This document shows, piece by piece, positions 49,321 through 63,318 of a DNA stretch of 64,000 bases. The stretch lies in assembly GCF_018139145.2 (NCBI RefSeq), contig NC_059473.1, positions 66,632,707-66,696,706 of the forward strand, given 5' to 3'. The notes beneath the pieces are model-generated. The model searched no databases. It saw only the letters and a program-made list of their open reading frames with translations, and was not told the origin of the DNA. The position numbers and the translations under genes are program-made. Source of the stretch: Gymnogyps californianus (lineage: Eukaryota > Chordata > Aves > Accipitriformes > Cathartidae). How positions within the stretch are numbered: position 1 is the first letter of the stretch; the number at the start of each line of letters is the position of its first letter.

Positions 49321-52300
49321 CACAAGAATCAAGATGGCCGTGACACTACTGGGTGAAATCCTAGTTCTTAACATCAGTTGCAAAATTTGCATTGACTTAA
49401 ACAAGGACAGACCTTCACTTGTGAATTAGAAGTTTATTTTGTGGATATTCTGAAGCATTCCTTTCACACACACTATCATAATTTGGAAGCTACACAAACG
49501 TGGGCAACACCACACAGGAAATGAAAAAATGTAGCATGCAAGAATGAAATTTTTCTATCAGTGCTAGTTTTCCAAAAACAAAATACAATTATTTCTAGAG
49601 GATATTCAGTAACATATGCGCCAACTCAGCATTCTGAATTTTTAGTTGCCCATATGCTGGGAAATCTTAGGCCCAGTACCCCTATGGTGATGCTAAAAAT
49701 GGAATGATATGGAAAATTGTTTGGACGTGAACATAAATAGCTTTTAGCTTTCTTAGCAAAATCTTAACCAAGCAAAACTAGTTCTGGGTCAAACAACAGG
49801 TTTTTTCTGTGTGTCATTACTGCTTTAAAAATAGTTATTTTTAGGGTGAATTTTGACTAAAAACATCCTTTTGAGAGGAAAAAAGAGGTTACACTTTCAA
49901 AACACTCAAAAAATATTTTGGCTGCTTCAGTTTTTGTTTTCTATTGTTGTTATTTTAAGCCAAAACCACTTGCTGAATGTAATGTGGATGCCCATACAGG
50001 GTTTGGTTTTTTTTAATCTGTAGTGCATTTTTGGCAAACAGATTTAATTAGCAAAAATGCTGTTCTGATATACATGTAGTGTATCCTCAATTTTAGCTCC
50101 ATCCTATTTCAAAGTTTTGACAACGATTAAATAAAAAAGATGATGAAAAGAAACTTTACAGCAGCTCTTTTTTCATATTATTGTCAACACTGAGTCCGAG
50201 TGAAATGTTTCGCATGTAAAAGTGATTTTTTAAACCAAAATATTGCATGTACAGAATGAGTCATATTACAAATCACAACTTCTGTCAAAAGAAAAAAACA
50301 CTTCGCATAGAACTGACATTCATCTGGTTAAAAAAAATTATCTGTTTTTATGAAATGTGATTTTGATCTCCACAAATCGTGCGGCTCGTAAAAAACTTTT
50401 ATACAATAGGCACACCATTTTCAGATTCATACACTACCAGCTGTCACAGACTGCAGCCAGGCTTGCCCCCTGAGGTTTTCCAAATTCTTGTCTTTGCTAT
50501 GGAACATCCTACAAGCTTGCCAAGAGCTGAAAAGTTGCTGCCCAAATACAGTAGATTTGTTAGAAGAGCTGAAGATGTTTATGGCAATGACCAATTATTT
50601 TCCCTTAATGTATCCCATTGTTCTCTCACTGAAAGCTTCTCTTGGTTGCCAAAAATTTTACATATTCCTGTTTGCTGGATTTTATGAAGGATGGACTTTT
50701 AAACAGTAGCTGCAGAGCTACTTTAAATCAGGAAGCTCCACCAAATGGATATTCTCTAAGGGTGATTGACTTTCTGAACTTTATTTTCACTACAGCTTTT
50801 TGTCAGACAACATACTACTTATCCTAGATAGAAGCTCAGTCAGGAGAACTTCCTTGCAGGATATTAATCACATTTGTGGCAGCCCTGTTACATCTTCCTC
50901 TCTGCCAGGCAAAAGACCGCACGTAGCCACAGAAGCTCCGATTGCTGCCTGGGGACTTCAGAGCAGCATTCATCAGACTTTCATTAAAGTGTCCCCTTTG
51001 TCCCCTTTTTTGGGCTCCCAGCCTGGTATCATACGTGGGAAGATAAGCAGAGAAGTAGAACAGATGGTGGCAACAGATGCCATCTCTCGACACAGGTGAA
51101 AGGCCGTGGTTAAATTCACGATCCCACAATTCCCATCTTTCCCTCAGTCCCCTCCACCCCACGTATTGTCACAAATACCCTTTGGCGCTGGCAGTAGTCC
51201 TCTGCACCCACCCCAGCTGTAACTGCTGACTTCCGTGCAGTCCCATTTCCCAACTTTGCCACTGGTTACAATATTCAGCTTCATGATTAACTTCAACGTT
51301 AAAATTACTTCTATTCAATTTGCATAAAATATCATGTGTGTAACTGCATATAGTTGGCATTGGATAAATATTAACATATAAAATATCATTTAGAATTGAG
51401 GTATCATTCACTGGTAAGGCCCCTATATGACCTTCAACTGAATGCACGAGAAAAATTACTATACACTTTGGTGCAGGATCAGCCTATAAGTTGCCAGGAA
51501 TCAATACTGCAAGGTATTGAGCACTTTGGCTCTAAGTGCTCTGAAATAAATTTTTAGCCTGAGACACATCATCAGGAGAGGAAGTTGGTTACACTGCATC
51601 CTCAGACCCACACAAGAATCTTGCAACTCAGAGTAAGGCCAATACCTTGATGAGGCCTTGACTCCACGCTTAAAATTTAAACATAGCTAATTAAAACAAA
51701 AACAAACTTTAAATATTTTCTACTGCTTGTTTTACCTGTTGCAGTAACAATTGAGAGCAACTAGAAAAAGGACATGTTTTACCTTTTCTTAATTTTGCGT
51801 ATTTGCCAATGTTTTTTGTACAGCAAGTTTCTCTTTCTTATGTGGTCATTTAGACTGTTATGTGTAAGAGTTTTTTACATAGCAATACAGAAAACAGAAA
51901 ATAAAAAGCGTTAACATGTTCAGGAGCACTCAGAAGTCTCGCATTTGAAACTTACATTAGGTACTGATTTCTAATGCATGTTGTCTCCTTTAATATTCTT
52001 TAATACACAGATAATACATATTTAAGCTAGAAGCACTTTAGAATTATTTGCACTGATCCTAACACCCAGCCAAAAAACACCCACCCACCCAATGGAAAAT
52101 AAAATGTGTATGTCTTCCAGGAAAACACTTCAAGATAACTGCATGATGCCATCAGCCAAAAGGCAAATACCAAATTCTAGTTTCCAGAGCCAAAATGCCC
52201 AGGAAAGGCTAAGATCAAAGAAGAGGGCAAGCCTTAGCACCTGTAATTCAGCTAGCAAAATATTCATATTCTAGATCAGTGATTTTCAAACTTCTTATGT

Positions 52301-53363
52301 TTGTAGACACCTAAAAAATTTCCAGTGCAATCTCCTGTAGAATTAATACATGTGAACTTTTTTCCTCAGTCATCTTCCATAAGTGTCTTAGAAGTTGTTC
52401 AGAGACCCACCCCCTTCCACTCTCCATGGAGTCCAAAGATCACATGCTGAAAGCCACAATTAGAAATTCAGCAGCCAAATGAACCATCTTTTAAAAATAA
52501 AAATAATTACAGTTTTAGAAGACAGGTTTGTGAGGAAAAATTACAGGGAAAAAAACAAAACAAAACACATACATAAAATATTGCATGTCAGAAAGATTCC
52601 ATAGAGGTGTCCAGATAATGTAGCGACCTTCTTAACTTTCTAACTTCTCAAGGCCAAATCCTATTGTCCTCATCCCATAGTAAGTTCAGATCTCCAAATC
52701 TCTTAGGGCCTTAATGGACTGCTACGGAAAGTCAATGGCCAAGTCTCATGTCAACTGACTTCCAGATGGCAGAACTGGGGAGTGATCAAATCTCTCCATG
52801 CCTGTTATGTCTCCACCAAGTAACTCCTTAAATCTTCATGGCAAACTGTTATTTTAACAGCCAGATGTCTTAAACAGGCACACTTGTGCTATGAAGCAGA
52901 TCTTCCACACAGATGGGTCCGGGTCCTCCATGCTGACTCTGACTAAACTGTGCGCTCCTTACACTACCTGCTAGGAAACCCTTGGCAGTTTCTGAGATAG
53001 CTGATTTCCTTCAGCCAGAAGGTGTTTCATATACATGTAAATGTGGGGAGTGCTATGACAAATTAAGTAAGATCTCTGCAATATAAGAATAAGTATACCT
53101 GATCAGAAGAAATGAAAAGAAGAAATTAGAAGAAATCAGAAGAAACAAAAAGCCTAGTATGCAGCTTTTACTTATAGGAAGAAAGCATCCATACATTAGC
53201 CTTGGATTAGCCCTAAAAACTAGGAAAAAATGAGATAATGTCTGTCTCTAAAAAGATTGGTTTTCCTGGTGTTCATGGAATTTTTGAAATATATAAAGAT
53301 ACAGTTACTTTTGCACAAATGTTCACATTGGTCACTTATTATTCAATTCGTTTGTGTTAGTGA
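49321..53363. other. Interval between the inverted coding-like copies
   Basis: No recognisable repeat. At 50379-50827 three overlapping plus-strand frames are open over about 450 bp (102, 73 and 61 codons), more than expected for such sequence, but none matches a family I know. Confidence 0.4.
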
Positions 53364-53640
53364 TTAAGCCATCATAACCGATTTATCATTTTCAATAGTC
53401 TCAGAATTCAACATTCCCCTCCACAAATGCCGAACAGAAAAACCCTTAGGCAACAAAGTAAAAAGTCTCTGAATGCTTTTTATCAAAGCAGTAACATCTG
53501 AAGATGAATTCAAATACAGAACATCTGCCACTCTCTTGTCATAAAAATCCACAGCTGCATTACAGGCCACATACATTCTCTCGGGATATCTGCTGAGATG
53601 GGGGAAAAGAACCCTAACCCAACAAAGGAAGAAGGGCTAA
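53364..53640 (-). pseudogene. Coding-like segment of unknown family, copy 2 of an inverted pair
   Basis: The frame is open for about 91 codons from just after a stop at 53639-53637 to TAA at 53366-53364. From the ATG at 53576 it gives 70 residues, starting MYVACNAAVDFYDKRVADVL and containing IQRLFTLLPKGFSVRHLW. Its last 38 or so codons match copy 1 at 49204-49320 at protein level. A pyrimidine-rich stretch ending CATCTCAG (about 53610-53592 on the minus strand) would make a fair splice acceptor, so an exon is conceivable. There is no family assignment. Of the two copies this is the better preserved. Confidence 0.5.
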
Positions 53641-55489
53641 AAAAACTTCCCCCTGTAATAAAGATATTAATACAGACCCGGCATCAACATAGAGCTGAAA
53701 TTCGGCCATATTCTTGAACACAGGATAGAGATTTGCCACCTATAGTTGCAGCCATTCTTGCCACAATGAGTACTTTGCTGGCTGGGGCTAGATGCTGTTG
53801 CTGTGACTCATCTGGGATATCACCACGCCGCAGGAGAAATCCTGCTGTGATCTACAGTCTGTTCAACGTAGGAGTATTAGAGTAGCTCACAGAAATTGTT
53901 CTGGGGCCCTTACAGATGCCAAGTAGTACCTTACTTCTTCTATTACAAACAGTTCAAGTGGAACTGACTGGGGCTACTCATTTGAGTAAGACTTTATTTG
54001 TTCTGTTGGTACAGATGCAAGAGCTGGGCCTTTACATTTCTTAAGAAAAATGCATTTTCTAACACATAGTACAATGCAGATTATACTTGCAGATTATAAA
54101 ATCCTTGAGGAGCCTTAAGAACAGGTCATACAACTAGTATATTTCCCATGTTTCCTTTGAATGCCTTTGGTGCTTCTGTAGAAGGCAGCATCTCCTTACT
54201 CCGCCCCAGTCCTAAACTTTCCTATGTGCCGCTTTCTCATTAGGACCTGCCAACACCACCTTCCTTCCTCAGGCAGGATCTGACTGTCTCTCACTTGGTC
54301 ACCAAGGATCCCTCAAATCATATTGCCAGGCTTCCTTGCCTCCCCTTGCAGGAGAGCTGGGGCTCTACACATATCCCCCTTCCCCATAACTCTCTCTGTA
54401 CTCAGGTCTGTGTGCCTCTAGCTCTTCTCCATCCTATCTGCACTACATGCTTTCTTCATTCACTTTATTTAACCTTCCTCATTTTTTTCCTATTTAGGAG
54501 ATGAACCATTCAGGATGTCAATTTTACTGGAAGGATTGTAAGATCCGAGATAGAGATCTATCTGTTATGCCAAAAATGCTAGCAGCTGGCACCAACCAGC
54601 TCTTTGACCGACTGTAATGTTTTCCACACTCTGACTGGTGCACAATGGGCAAGTGGAGATCCAGGAAACAGAACAAAAACATTAAAAACCCCCAAAATTT
54701 AGCAAAACAAAACTCTAATGAAAGATTAAGAAACACATAGATAGGGTATGTTCACAAGGCTACTAAAACAATGACTGGAGCTCTTATCAATTAAGCTGGG
54801 CCAGCTTCAGCTCAGCAGGGTTGGGTGTTGCTACCAGGGGAAGTGCCCTGATGCACAAGTCCAGTGGATTAAGTGCTTTGCCCTGCTGCATCCAACCTCA
54901 GAACTTCTCAGGTCAGTCTTGCAGTGCCCTTGCAGAACAGCTGAATCAGATGTGCCAGGGCCAAAGTTACTGCAAGTTGCAATGGAATATACAAACACTT
55001 TGTTAATCTTCATTAATGATTCATGCTAATATGCTAAAATATGAACTGCAGCAACTGAGGAGTTGTCATGTGTCCACACCTGCTGCTCAGCAATGGAGGA
55101 AGGCTTTGATAAGCACAGGGATGGACAGTTGCAGGAGTAACATCTTAAACCACCACAGCTAAACCTGCCACTGAACTGGGGTCAGGGGCCACAAGCATTG
55201 TCTAACTGGCCAGATGCCTGCCAGCCTTTCGGTAGGCTGAGTACAGGTTACTGAGCTCAAGTTGTCACCCCTACCAATGCCAAAGCCTGTTTGTGTAAGG
55301 GCATGTGGAAGGTGAGAGTACCTGCTTCATTAACTTTATCCAATCAAGGACCTTTTCAATACAAAAGGGGATAATAAGCAAAGAGGGAAGCAATAAACAA
55401 AAGCACACAGACACAAACTGATAGACAAGGCATAAACAGACAATGCCAAAGACCTCCAGTTACTAATTGATGGGCCATTAAGAAACTAA

Positions 55490-56160
55490 CTGGGCGTGCA
55501 TGGGTTGTGCCTGTGTATTCACTCACAATCCTCAAGTTGAACGAGCCAGTGAGTAGCAGGCTCTGGGACCTGGCAGGGGTATCAGGTGCCCAGAGGGTTC
55601 ATGCTGGTATTTGGGGGGACCCACGAGTGTGGGGTGTCTGTGGGACAAATGTGCGAGTGTGTGTGTCCATTTGCAGCAAGCACCAAGCTGGACCAGCTGG
55701 CGAGCGGGGGACCCATGGAGTGGGTAAAGGAGGTCCAGGATCCAGGCAGGGGTGCTGGGTGGACAGAGGGGCCGCACCAGTGCTTGGGGGACCCACAAAT
55801 GCACGTGTGCTTTCACTAGGGAACGTCAATCCTTACCATCCAAAGAGGAGGAAGGGGACTTCGCTGTTATGTCACTCCTGCAAGCGTTACATGTGGGTGC
55901 TGTTGAACAAAGCGCCTTGCCTATGGCAGTCTGTATAGCCAGCCGTGCACACGTCCTCTCTGTGTGTGTGTCTCTGGGGTACATGTTTAGCCTTGCTACT
56001 GATTGAACCTGTAAACGGGAAAGCAGCAGCTGAGCATCGGTCTGGGATGGAGACCTCTAGGTCGCAGGGCACCCCAGGCTGGGCTCCAGCAGCTGCATAG
56101 GAGGAATTGCCAGGCTCTGGAGCTGCTGGAGGCAATGGCTGCTTATGACATCCCTTAACC
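55490..56160. other. GC- and CpG-richer block, possibly repeat-derived
   Basis: This stretch is clearly more GC-rich than the AT-rich surroundings. It carries three spaced copies of GGGGGACCCA-like text (about 55614, 55706 and 55786). Frames on both strands stay open by composition (for example 55507-55938, 143 codons), but none resembles a known protein. Upstream, 54800-55480 also differs from the local background and includes AATAAA-like text near 55390. It could be an old LTR or retroviral remnant. I could not find matching TG...CA ends or target duplications. A regulatory CpG cluster is the alternative. Confidence 0.35.
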
Positions 56161-59100
56161 ATTTGCTTAAAGCTGACGTATAGATGGCCTTCAGTCCTAC
56201 AGTCATATCAACATTTCTTAAGTAACAGCAAGTTCTTTTTTACATGCCTCATACTACAACCTCCCATTAAAAAAAAAATTTAATCCATGCTGATAGGTCT
56301 TAGCTCACTGCTCCTGGAAGACTGCTGAGGATTCTGGAATAGAATACAAAAGCAATCCATCTTATACATCCCAGCAGAAAGACAGCGGTAAGTAAAGGTA
56401 TGCCATAAAGATGAAGATAAGCCCACATTTTGTTTAGCCATCTAGTTATAGGACTGTTATATGCATTAATCTTCAGTTGAGAAAAAAAGTTTAGTGAGGA
56501 AGAGGTATGGAAGTCAGCAAATTCTAGGGTTAACTTTCTTTTCCAGGTTTTCTGTCTATCCTTCATCTATATTTCCCTATGCTCTGTATAATTTTCAAGT
56601 CATTTGTCTTATCAATTAGATATCTGAATGCCCACATATGTGCTTTGAAAGCACGTAAGAAGACAAAAGGTTAAATCTTAAGTTCAAGCAACAGGAGGTT
56701 GCCATCAGTTTAAATGGGATCAGAATGTTATATGTGATTCAGAATTTTTTTTTTCTTCTCAGTAATTCCTGATGTGCGCCTTGCTGCCTTTTCAAAATCA
56801 TTGCTAGTATGGTTTATTATTTATATGCTTAGGAGTCTTTGGAGGCTGTCCATCTCAAATCTTAAGGGATCCGATCTTGTTATTCATTCTTAAACATTCA
56901 TGCTTCAGCATTAAATTGGCTTATTAAACAATATGATGATAATTACTGTGGAACTTAAAAATGCTGATCTTTTCATAACCCTAAAAAGTAAAAGACTCAT
57001 TTTAATGTACCCTCAGGAATTATGAGGACTTAAATTATTATTTCTATAGTGACAGAAGTATGCCTTATGTTTACAAATTTAGCATGAACTTCTACAGAGA
57101 GCCTGATTTGTAAACATCTGCTTACCTGCACTAACTTTCTTCTTCATTTTAAGGTCACAAAACTTCTACAGTAAATTCTTCAGAGTTATTGCACCTTGTA
57201 TTATCTTACAAGTTGGATGCAGAATTTGTTCAGAAAGAAAATGCCTTTAGTGCACCTAAATACTGGAATTCCCTCCACTAAAATCAGTGTGATTTTTCAT
57301 GGGACTAACAGCTGCTAGAACTGGCAAGCATTTGTAGAGCTGAGGCCAGAGTACTACAGCTTTTCATTTTGCTGTTTGGCAGGTGGGGAAAAATCCTGTC
57401 ATTCCATGGAAACTGGCAGATCTAATCATATGTGTAATTTCATATGGTTTTGTTTACCAATGAAACACGAGCTGTATGATTTTTCTAAGCTTGTATTTTA
57501 GTTTATTTGCAGGATTGACACTTTGACCAGTCAGAATGATATAACAGGAGACACGTGGCCAAAACGTTGAAAAACTATTTTTAAAAGTAGTCCTGCTGTG
57601 TAAAATTTCTTCCATTTTTAACTTCTGAAAATAGTTCAGCTCTTAAGTTATTAGCAGCAGGTCATACACAGTAACAACAGCACCTACGAGCTCCTTCACC
57701 AACCAGGACCTTTCAGCACCACATGTTATAAAAATAAAACACAGTAGTCCACGTCTCAAAGAGAAATATTTGTTTCTTACACCTTAAATGCATTACTTTT
57801 CCTCACCTCTTTATACTTTTTATTTTCCTAATAAGTTCAACTTAAAAAAAACCCCAAAGACGACAATGACCTCCCCATTGCCTTTACTTCACCTAATTCT
57901 GGTGACTGCAGAGAACAAGCCCCTTCCCTCCTGAAGGCACATCTGTGTATATGCTTCCACCAAATGTAATATTACTGTAGCTCCCCTGAACTCCCCCTAG
58001 ATTTTCACTTTCTATTACAGCGCATCGACTATCCTGAGAAGTTCTTCCTCATATTAAAACTAATTGAAAGGTGCATTCAGCAGTATATTTTCATGCTCGG
58101 CCAGCTGACTGCATTTAAGCATGGTATGACCACAGAGAAAAACATTTTCTCTGAATATCTTTTTAATCTAGGCTTGTCATATGCTTCCGTACACTAAAAG
58201 CCTTATTTTGGCTTGCTCCCAGCCTTCTCTTGAAAAAAAGCCTGGTCTCTCTTTGGTAGATTACTTGTCAGTATGTTAGCATACATGTTCAGATCCTGGA
58301 AATAGGGCTGGTTAGTTCCTTGCTTCTAGAGAGGAACCAGGAAAACTCATGTACTAGTTTTTATCAGAGTCACTCTAAAATGCTGACTATTAGAATTATA
58401 TTCTGACATTTCTAGTGAATGCCTACCATTGCCTCATCTTCCTTCAGAAACACTTTCTATTTCAGAGTGACAATAAAGGCCTCATCCAAAGCAGCCTTAA
58501 GACAAAGCAACCACTGAAGTCCACTACGTGTGTGCAGTATAAAGTAGAGCACATGGGGGAAAAAAAAATGACCGAGTAAAAGGAGATTACATTACAGGGA
58601 GAACAAGGACTTAATGAAAATACTAGCTCACTCTGGATTTTCATTGTTCTCCTTAGCTCTCCCTGCTTCTCTTCGTCTTTTATTTCATGACTCATTTATT
58701 TGTCCCAAGACATTAAGAGTTTCACTCAGCGCAGCACTGGACAGATTTTTTGATAAAGATAAATCATAATCATTAGTACCTTTAAATCATAAAGAAGCTA
58801 TACTGAATTAATGTATGCTGTAAGTGCGCAGTGGTATAGCTTTTACAGAAGTAGAAATGAATAAAATGTACTTCATGTTTAGTGTACAGGTACTAATGCA
58901 CACTGTGTACATGTACATTAGTACAAATGTACTAATATTCAGTGAATGTGGAGATCTCAACAAATAAAAAATAGTGACTAAATTATTACTTTCAGATAAA
59001 ACCAGAAGCTTTACAGATAAAGCTAACATATATCACAAAATATTTAGTTTTACAACATAAATAGCATTTTTACAACAATCATCGGATACTCTTTGTTGTC

Positions 59101-62100
59101 TGGCCTTTGAATAGAGATGCAGGATCTTCTGCACAGACCATAAAGAGTCTTTTCCACTTTCATTATCAGCCAGAATCGCAGCAACTGGGCATACTTACAC
59201 CATGCAATGAAGTGCAGTAAAATGAACTTTGAGCTACAGCTAACAAAATCCAAAGCAAAGCACCGTGCAGCGGTGCTAGCTTGGGCCTTGAAAGCAGAGA
59301 AGCGGATCCTACTGCCTTGGATGCAACATCACTTTTCTATTTCTTTTTGCAGAGGCGCTACTTTCTCCAGATGGCATGACGCTGGTTAAGCACGTAACAA
59401 AATTTCTGACATTGCAATGTGTAGACACAACCAACTTTGTTTTGAACAGTTAGGTATTAGCTGAAGGGCTCTCACGAAAACTAATAGCCCTGCCTTCACG
59501 CACTGGTATCAAGGTTTGCCATTTGTCTGAGGAAGCCGCATCCTAAAGAAAGTGCAAGAGAAAATTAGTCTTTATGTCTGTCCTCACACTTTGAGGGCCA
59601 GTGCTTCTCCTCCACGTTCATCCAAAGGGAGTTATCTTTTAGCATGGCTCTGTGTGATTGACAGAGTCTAATTCCTTATAAACACATATGATCAAGTTGA
59701 ATATGAAATGAACAGTTTTAGGGGAAGATCTTTATGCAAGGTCCACTGCAGGCCACTTACTATTTTGTAATGATTTGACATTAACTTAGATTTTGGGAAA
59801 GTGTATTAAGTCGAAGTATCTCTGACTGCAAAGCCTTGTAATTCACTAACAGCCAAATGAAGGACTACAGTATACAATTGTCAAAATATTTAAATTATAT
59901 GCATTAAACATAAATTCTTAGATTTTCAGGAAACCTACATAAAAGTAGACCTCGAATGTATATTTTTAGATTATTGTGAAAAATTTGGCAGTCTCCATAT
60001 TAAGGCTGCTTGACGTCCTCTCCGTAAAATCTCCTGCTTTCTCTGCTATCAACATCTCAATTTAAAATGTAACCATTGTTAATGATCACTACAGTTAGAT
60101 ATACTCCAGATGAAGAGCTTTTGCAGTTAAAGTCAAACTGAGCATAATGAAACCTCCCATAGTTCATTGAAAAAAAATGCATACAGAGTATGACTCGCCT
60201 TCCTTTCTCTAAGCATTATAATGAAGAAACGGTTATGAAAATCTGTCATTCTTTGGCAATTCTTGTCTTCTCCCTGCTGATATTTTTCAAGATTATCCAC
60301 CAAAGATATTGTGCTTCCTCAGAATTTTTCTTGTACCTCACTCTGCACTGACACCTTTGGTTTGCAGGAAAGATGAAATTTAGAACTAACTAGGTAGCTG
60401 TAGATCTAAATTATTTTCAAGTATTTTGCTTTAAAAGATAATCTGAGCCTGCAATTTATAATGCTTGAAACTGCACCGGTCTTTTAACTATGTGCTGGGT
60501 ACGAGAATACAACGTGATGGCTTGACAGTATCTAGTCCAGCAGTTCCAGCTGATTCTGCCATGGACCACAAGAAAATATAAAATGACCATTCTCAATGGC
60601 CCTTCCTGTCTGATTTTCTGTGATATATACTTTATATTTTGTATCATTGCGAAGGAAATTGTTTCCTTTTCCAAAGTCCATTTAAAATGCTGCCAAGTTA
60701 ACCAGCTGCCTGGTTATTTTCTTTGTAAATTCTTGGTTGTAATTTTCCCAGAATTTAATAGCTTAGGGCTTTTATGGAACAGGGCAGTCCTGCATCTGAT
60801 GTTTTTGTGAAAACTTCACCAAAAAGTGGTTGCTTGACTTCTAAATGAGATTGGGGGAAAATATATAGCAATGGTGATATTCATATTTTTAACTGGTTAT
60901 TTGAAAATCTGTAACTCCTTACATATATATAAATTCTATGCAGACTGTTGGTATAAATAGGACATCAGTTCTGTGATGACAATTTTTGTTCAGACTCGGC
61001 AATAACATGAAAGAACAGGATACACACACAAAAAAAGAATAATGATCTGTTCTGCCCAAAATTGTAAAATACCATTTACAGAAAAAAAGATCACAAAACC
61101 TTTCTTTATAGAATACAGATTTTGCAGACTAACACCTAAGTTCTCCATTATTAACCAACCCACCTAAATAAGAATGGGGATAATTTTGAATGTTTCACAT
61201 AACATTCTGTCAACCTTTCTCATATAAATGATTTTTCTTCTAAAAAAAGATATGTCAGAAAAAGAACTGTTCGATCATATCGAGTTATGAATCTGAACAA
61301 TAACAAAGTCTGCTCATGTTAAATCGTGAAAATCAGACTTCGGGCCCAGCTCTAGACTCTTTGCAAATACAAAGGCTTTGGTGAAGTCCCTGAGAGTTTT
61401 GGGTAGCAAATGAGAATTTTAGAATGAACAAATCATTTATGCTATTTAATTATGCATATGAAATTCTAGTCCCACTGAACTTAACAGGCAAACTCTCAAT
61501 GATTCTTTGAGACCACCACATCATGTGTTGCTTTGTGACATGAATGAATACAAAGTGAGAGGTAGTACCCAGGCTTTGGTCTAACCTTGCAAACATGCAA
61601 GCAACACAGTAATTCTCCTTCGTAGTACTATCAGCAGGTACTAGCTGCAAGCATTTTCAACTGGTTAATTATCCCATAAACATGCCAAACCAATTTCTTC
61701 ACAAACACTGTGGCTTGTACTTTTTACGTACTTTGTTAAAATAGCCAAAGCATTATTTTGCTTATGAAAGTATGTATTTCTCCTTAAACTAAGTATTTAT
61801 TTGAGATAGCATTTGCATGAGATACTAGAGGGATTAAGTATGTTTAAAAATAATACTTCATTTGTAGTTATCCAGACCATGTTGTCATCTAATTTGTTTC
61901 TCTTCGGGAAAAACTGGCATGTCTAACCTTCCGTCTCCCAACTCTACCAATGGGAACAGTCCAATACCTCATCAAGAACAAAACACAAATGTCATAATGC
62001 CCTTCTTCCAAAAATATGATCCATCCTCATCAGTGCCTTGGACAGAATCTCCAAATCCCACACCTGAGGCTTACCAGGAGACAAAGCTAACTGCAACTCA

Positions 62101-62735
62101 GCCAACAGAAGCTGCCCATAAAAAGCACAGGCAGGAAGAAAGGCAGTCTCTTGCGGTGACATTTCTTCCTTTTAGGTGCCCTTCCAGGCACAGAGCTATC
62201 AAGGGTGCTAGCCAGCTCGGAGGGCAATTTCCCCAGGGAAGCAAAGAGCCTCCTTGCTGACTGGCCTGCATGTGCCATCCTCCCCTCCAGGGCAAACTTC
62301 CCACCTAGCCCCATAGCAGACAGGGTGTCTCCCTGCCTCCCCAGTTGGACTTGTCCCCAAAATTTCATGAAAATACAGGACCTTTCACCCAAAATCTCTG
62401 ACACTTGATACTGTGATGATAAAATATACTCTTAATTATTTCATCACAGATTTATTTCATTAAAAGCTAGCCTGGCAGTTTGTCATGCAATGGCCCCAGC
62501 ACTAGTAACCAACTGTTTTTCCGACCAATACTGTTTTCTAAACAAGACAAGCAGTTAGCTATTGCCTCTTACTGGCAGATGTCTCCTGATAGTCAGAAGT
62601 CAAGCCAGGATATGGAATTAATACACAGACCACACATGACGCTTCATCTGTCAAAAATCTATTGGAAAGGTAGCCCTGATGGACTTCTTGCAATATTACG
62701 TAACACTGGGCATGAAAAAAATCATATTCCACTAA
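56161..62735. other. Non-coding, no feature recognised
   Basis: AT-rich. A small inverted repeat GTACTAATG/CATTAGTAC (58890-58898 and 58916-58924) is the only local structure noted. The frames at 61919-62408 overlap on both strands and lack any recognisable domain. Confidence 0.5.
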
Positions 62736-62740
62736 CAAAG

Positions 62741-63318
62741 TGTCCTGGTTTCGGCTAGGACAGAGTTAATTTTCTTCCTAGTAGCTGGTATAGTGCTGTG
62801 TTTTGGATTTAGTAGGAAAAGAATGTTGATAACACACCGATGTTTTTAGTTGTTGCTAAGTAGTGTTTATACTAAGTCAAGGATTTTTCAGCTTCTCGTG
62901 CCCAGCCAGCAAGAAGGCTGGAGGGGCACAAGAAGCTGGGAGGGACACCATCAGGACAGCTGACCCAAAGTGGCCAAAGAGCTATTCCATACCATATGAC
63001 ATCATGCCCAGTATATAAACTGGGGGAGTTAACTGGAGGGGGATCGCGGCTCGGGAACTAACTGGGCATCGGTCAACGAGTGGTGAGCAATTGCATTGTG
63101 CACCACTTACTTTGTATAGTTTAATTCTTTTAGTATTGCTATTGTCATATTATTATTATTATCATTATCATTGTTTTTCATTCCTTTCTGTCCTATTAAA
63201 CTGTCTTTATCTCAACTCACGAGTTTTTTTTCCTGATTCTCTCCCCATCCCAGGGTGGGGGGGCAGTGAGCAAGCGGCTGCGTGGTGCTTAGCTGTCGGC
63301 TGGGGTTAAACCACGACA
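62741..63318 (+). mobile_element. Solo LTR, short family (copy 4), perfect 5-bp TSD, variant subtype
   Basis: The element is 578 bp in plus orientation, starts TGTCCTGGTTTCGGC and ends TTAAACCACGACA. The duplication CAAAG is perfect at 62736-62740 and 63319-63323. TATATAAA is at 63012-63019 and ATTAAA at 63195-63200. Upstream of the TATA box (about 62900-62945) it has a GGCTGGAGGGGCACAAG stretch and other differences from copies 1-3, suggesting a different subfamily or age. ATT-rich low complexity lies at about 63148-63175. No internal region is attached. Confidence 0.92.

Noticed and set aside
55507..55938. 143-codon plus-strand frame
   Set aside because: Open in several frames on both strands because of base composition; built around repeated GGGGGACCCA text.
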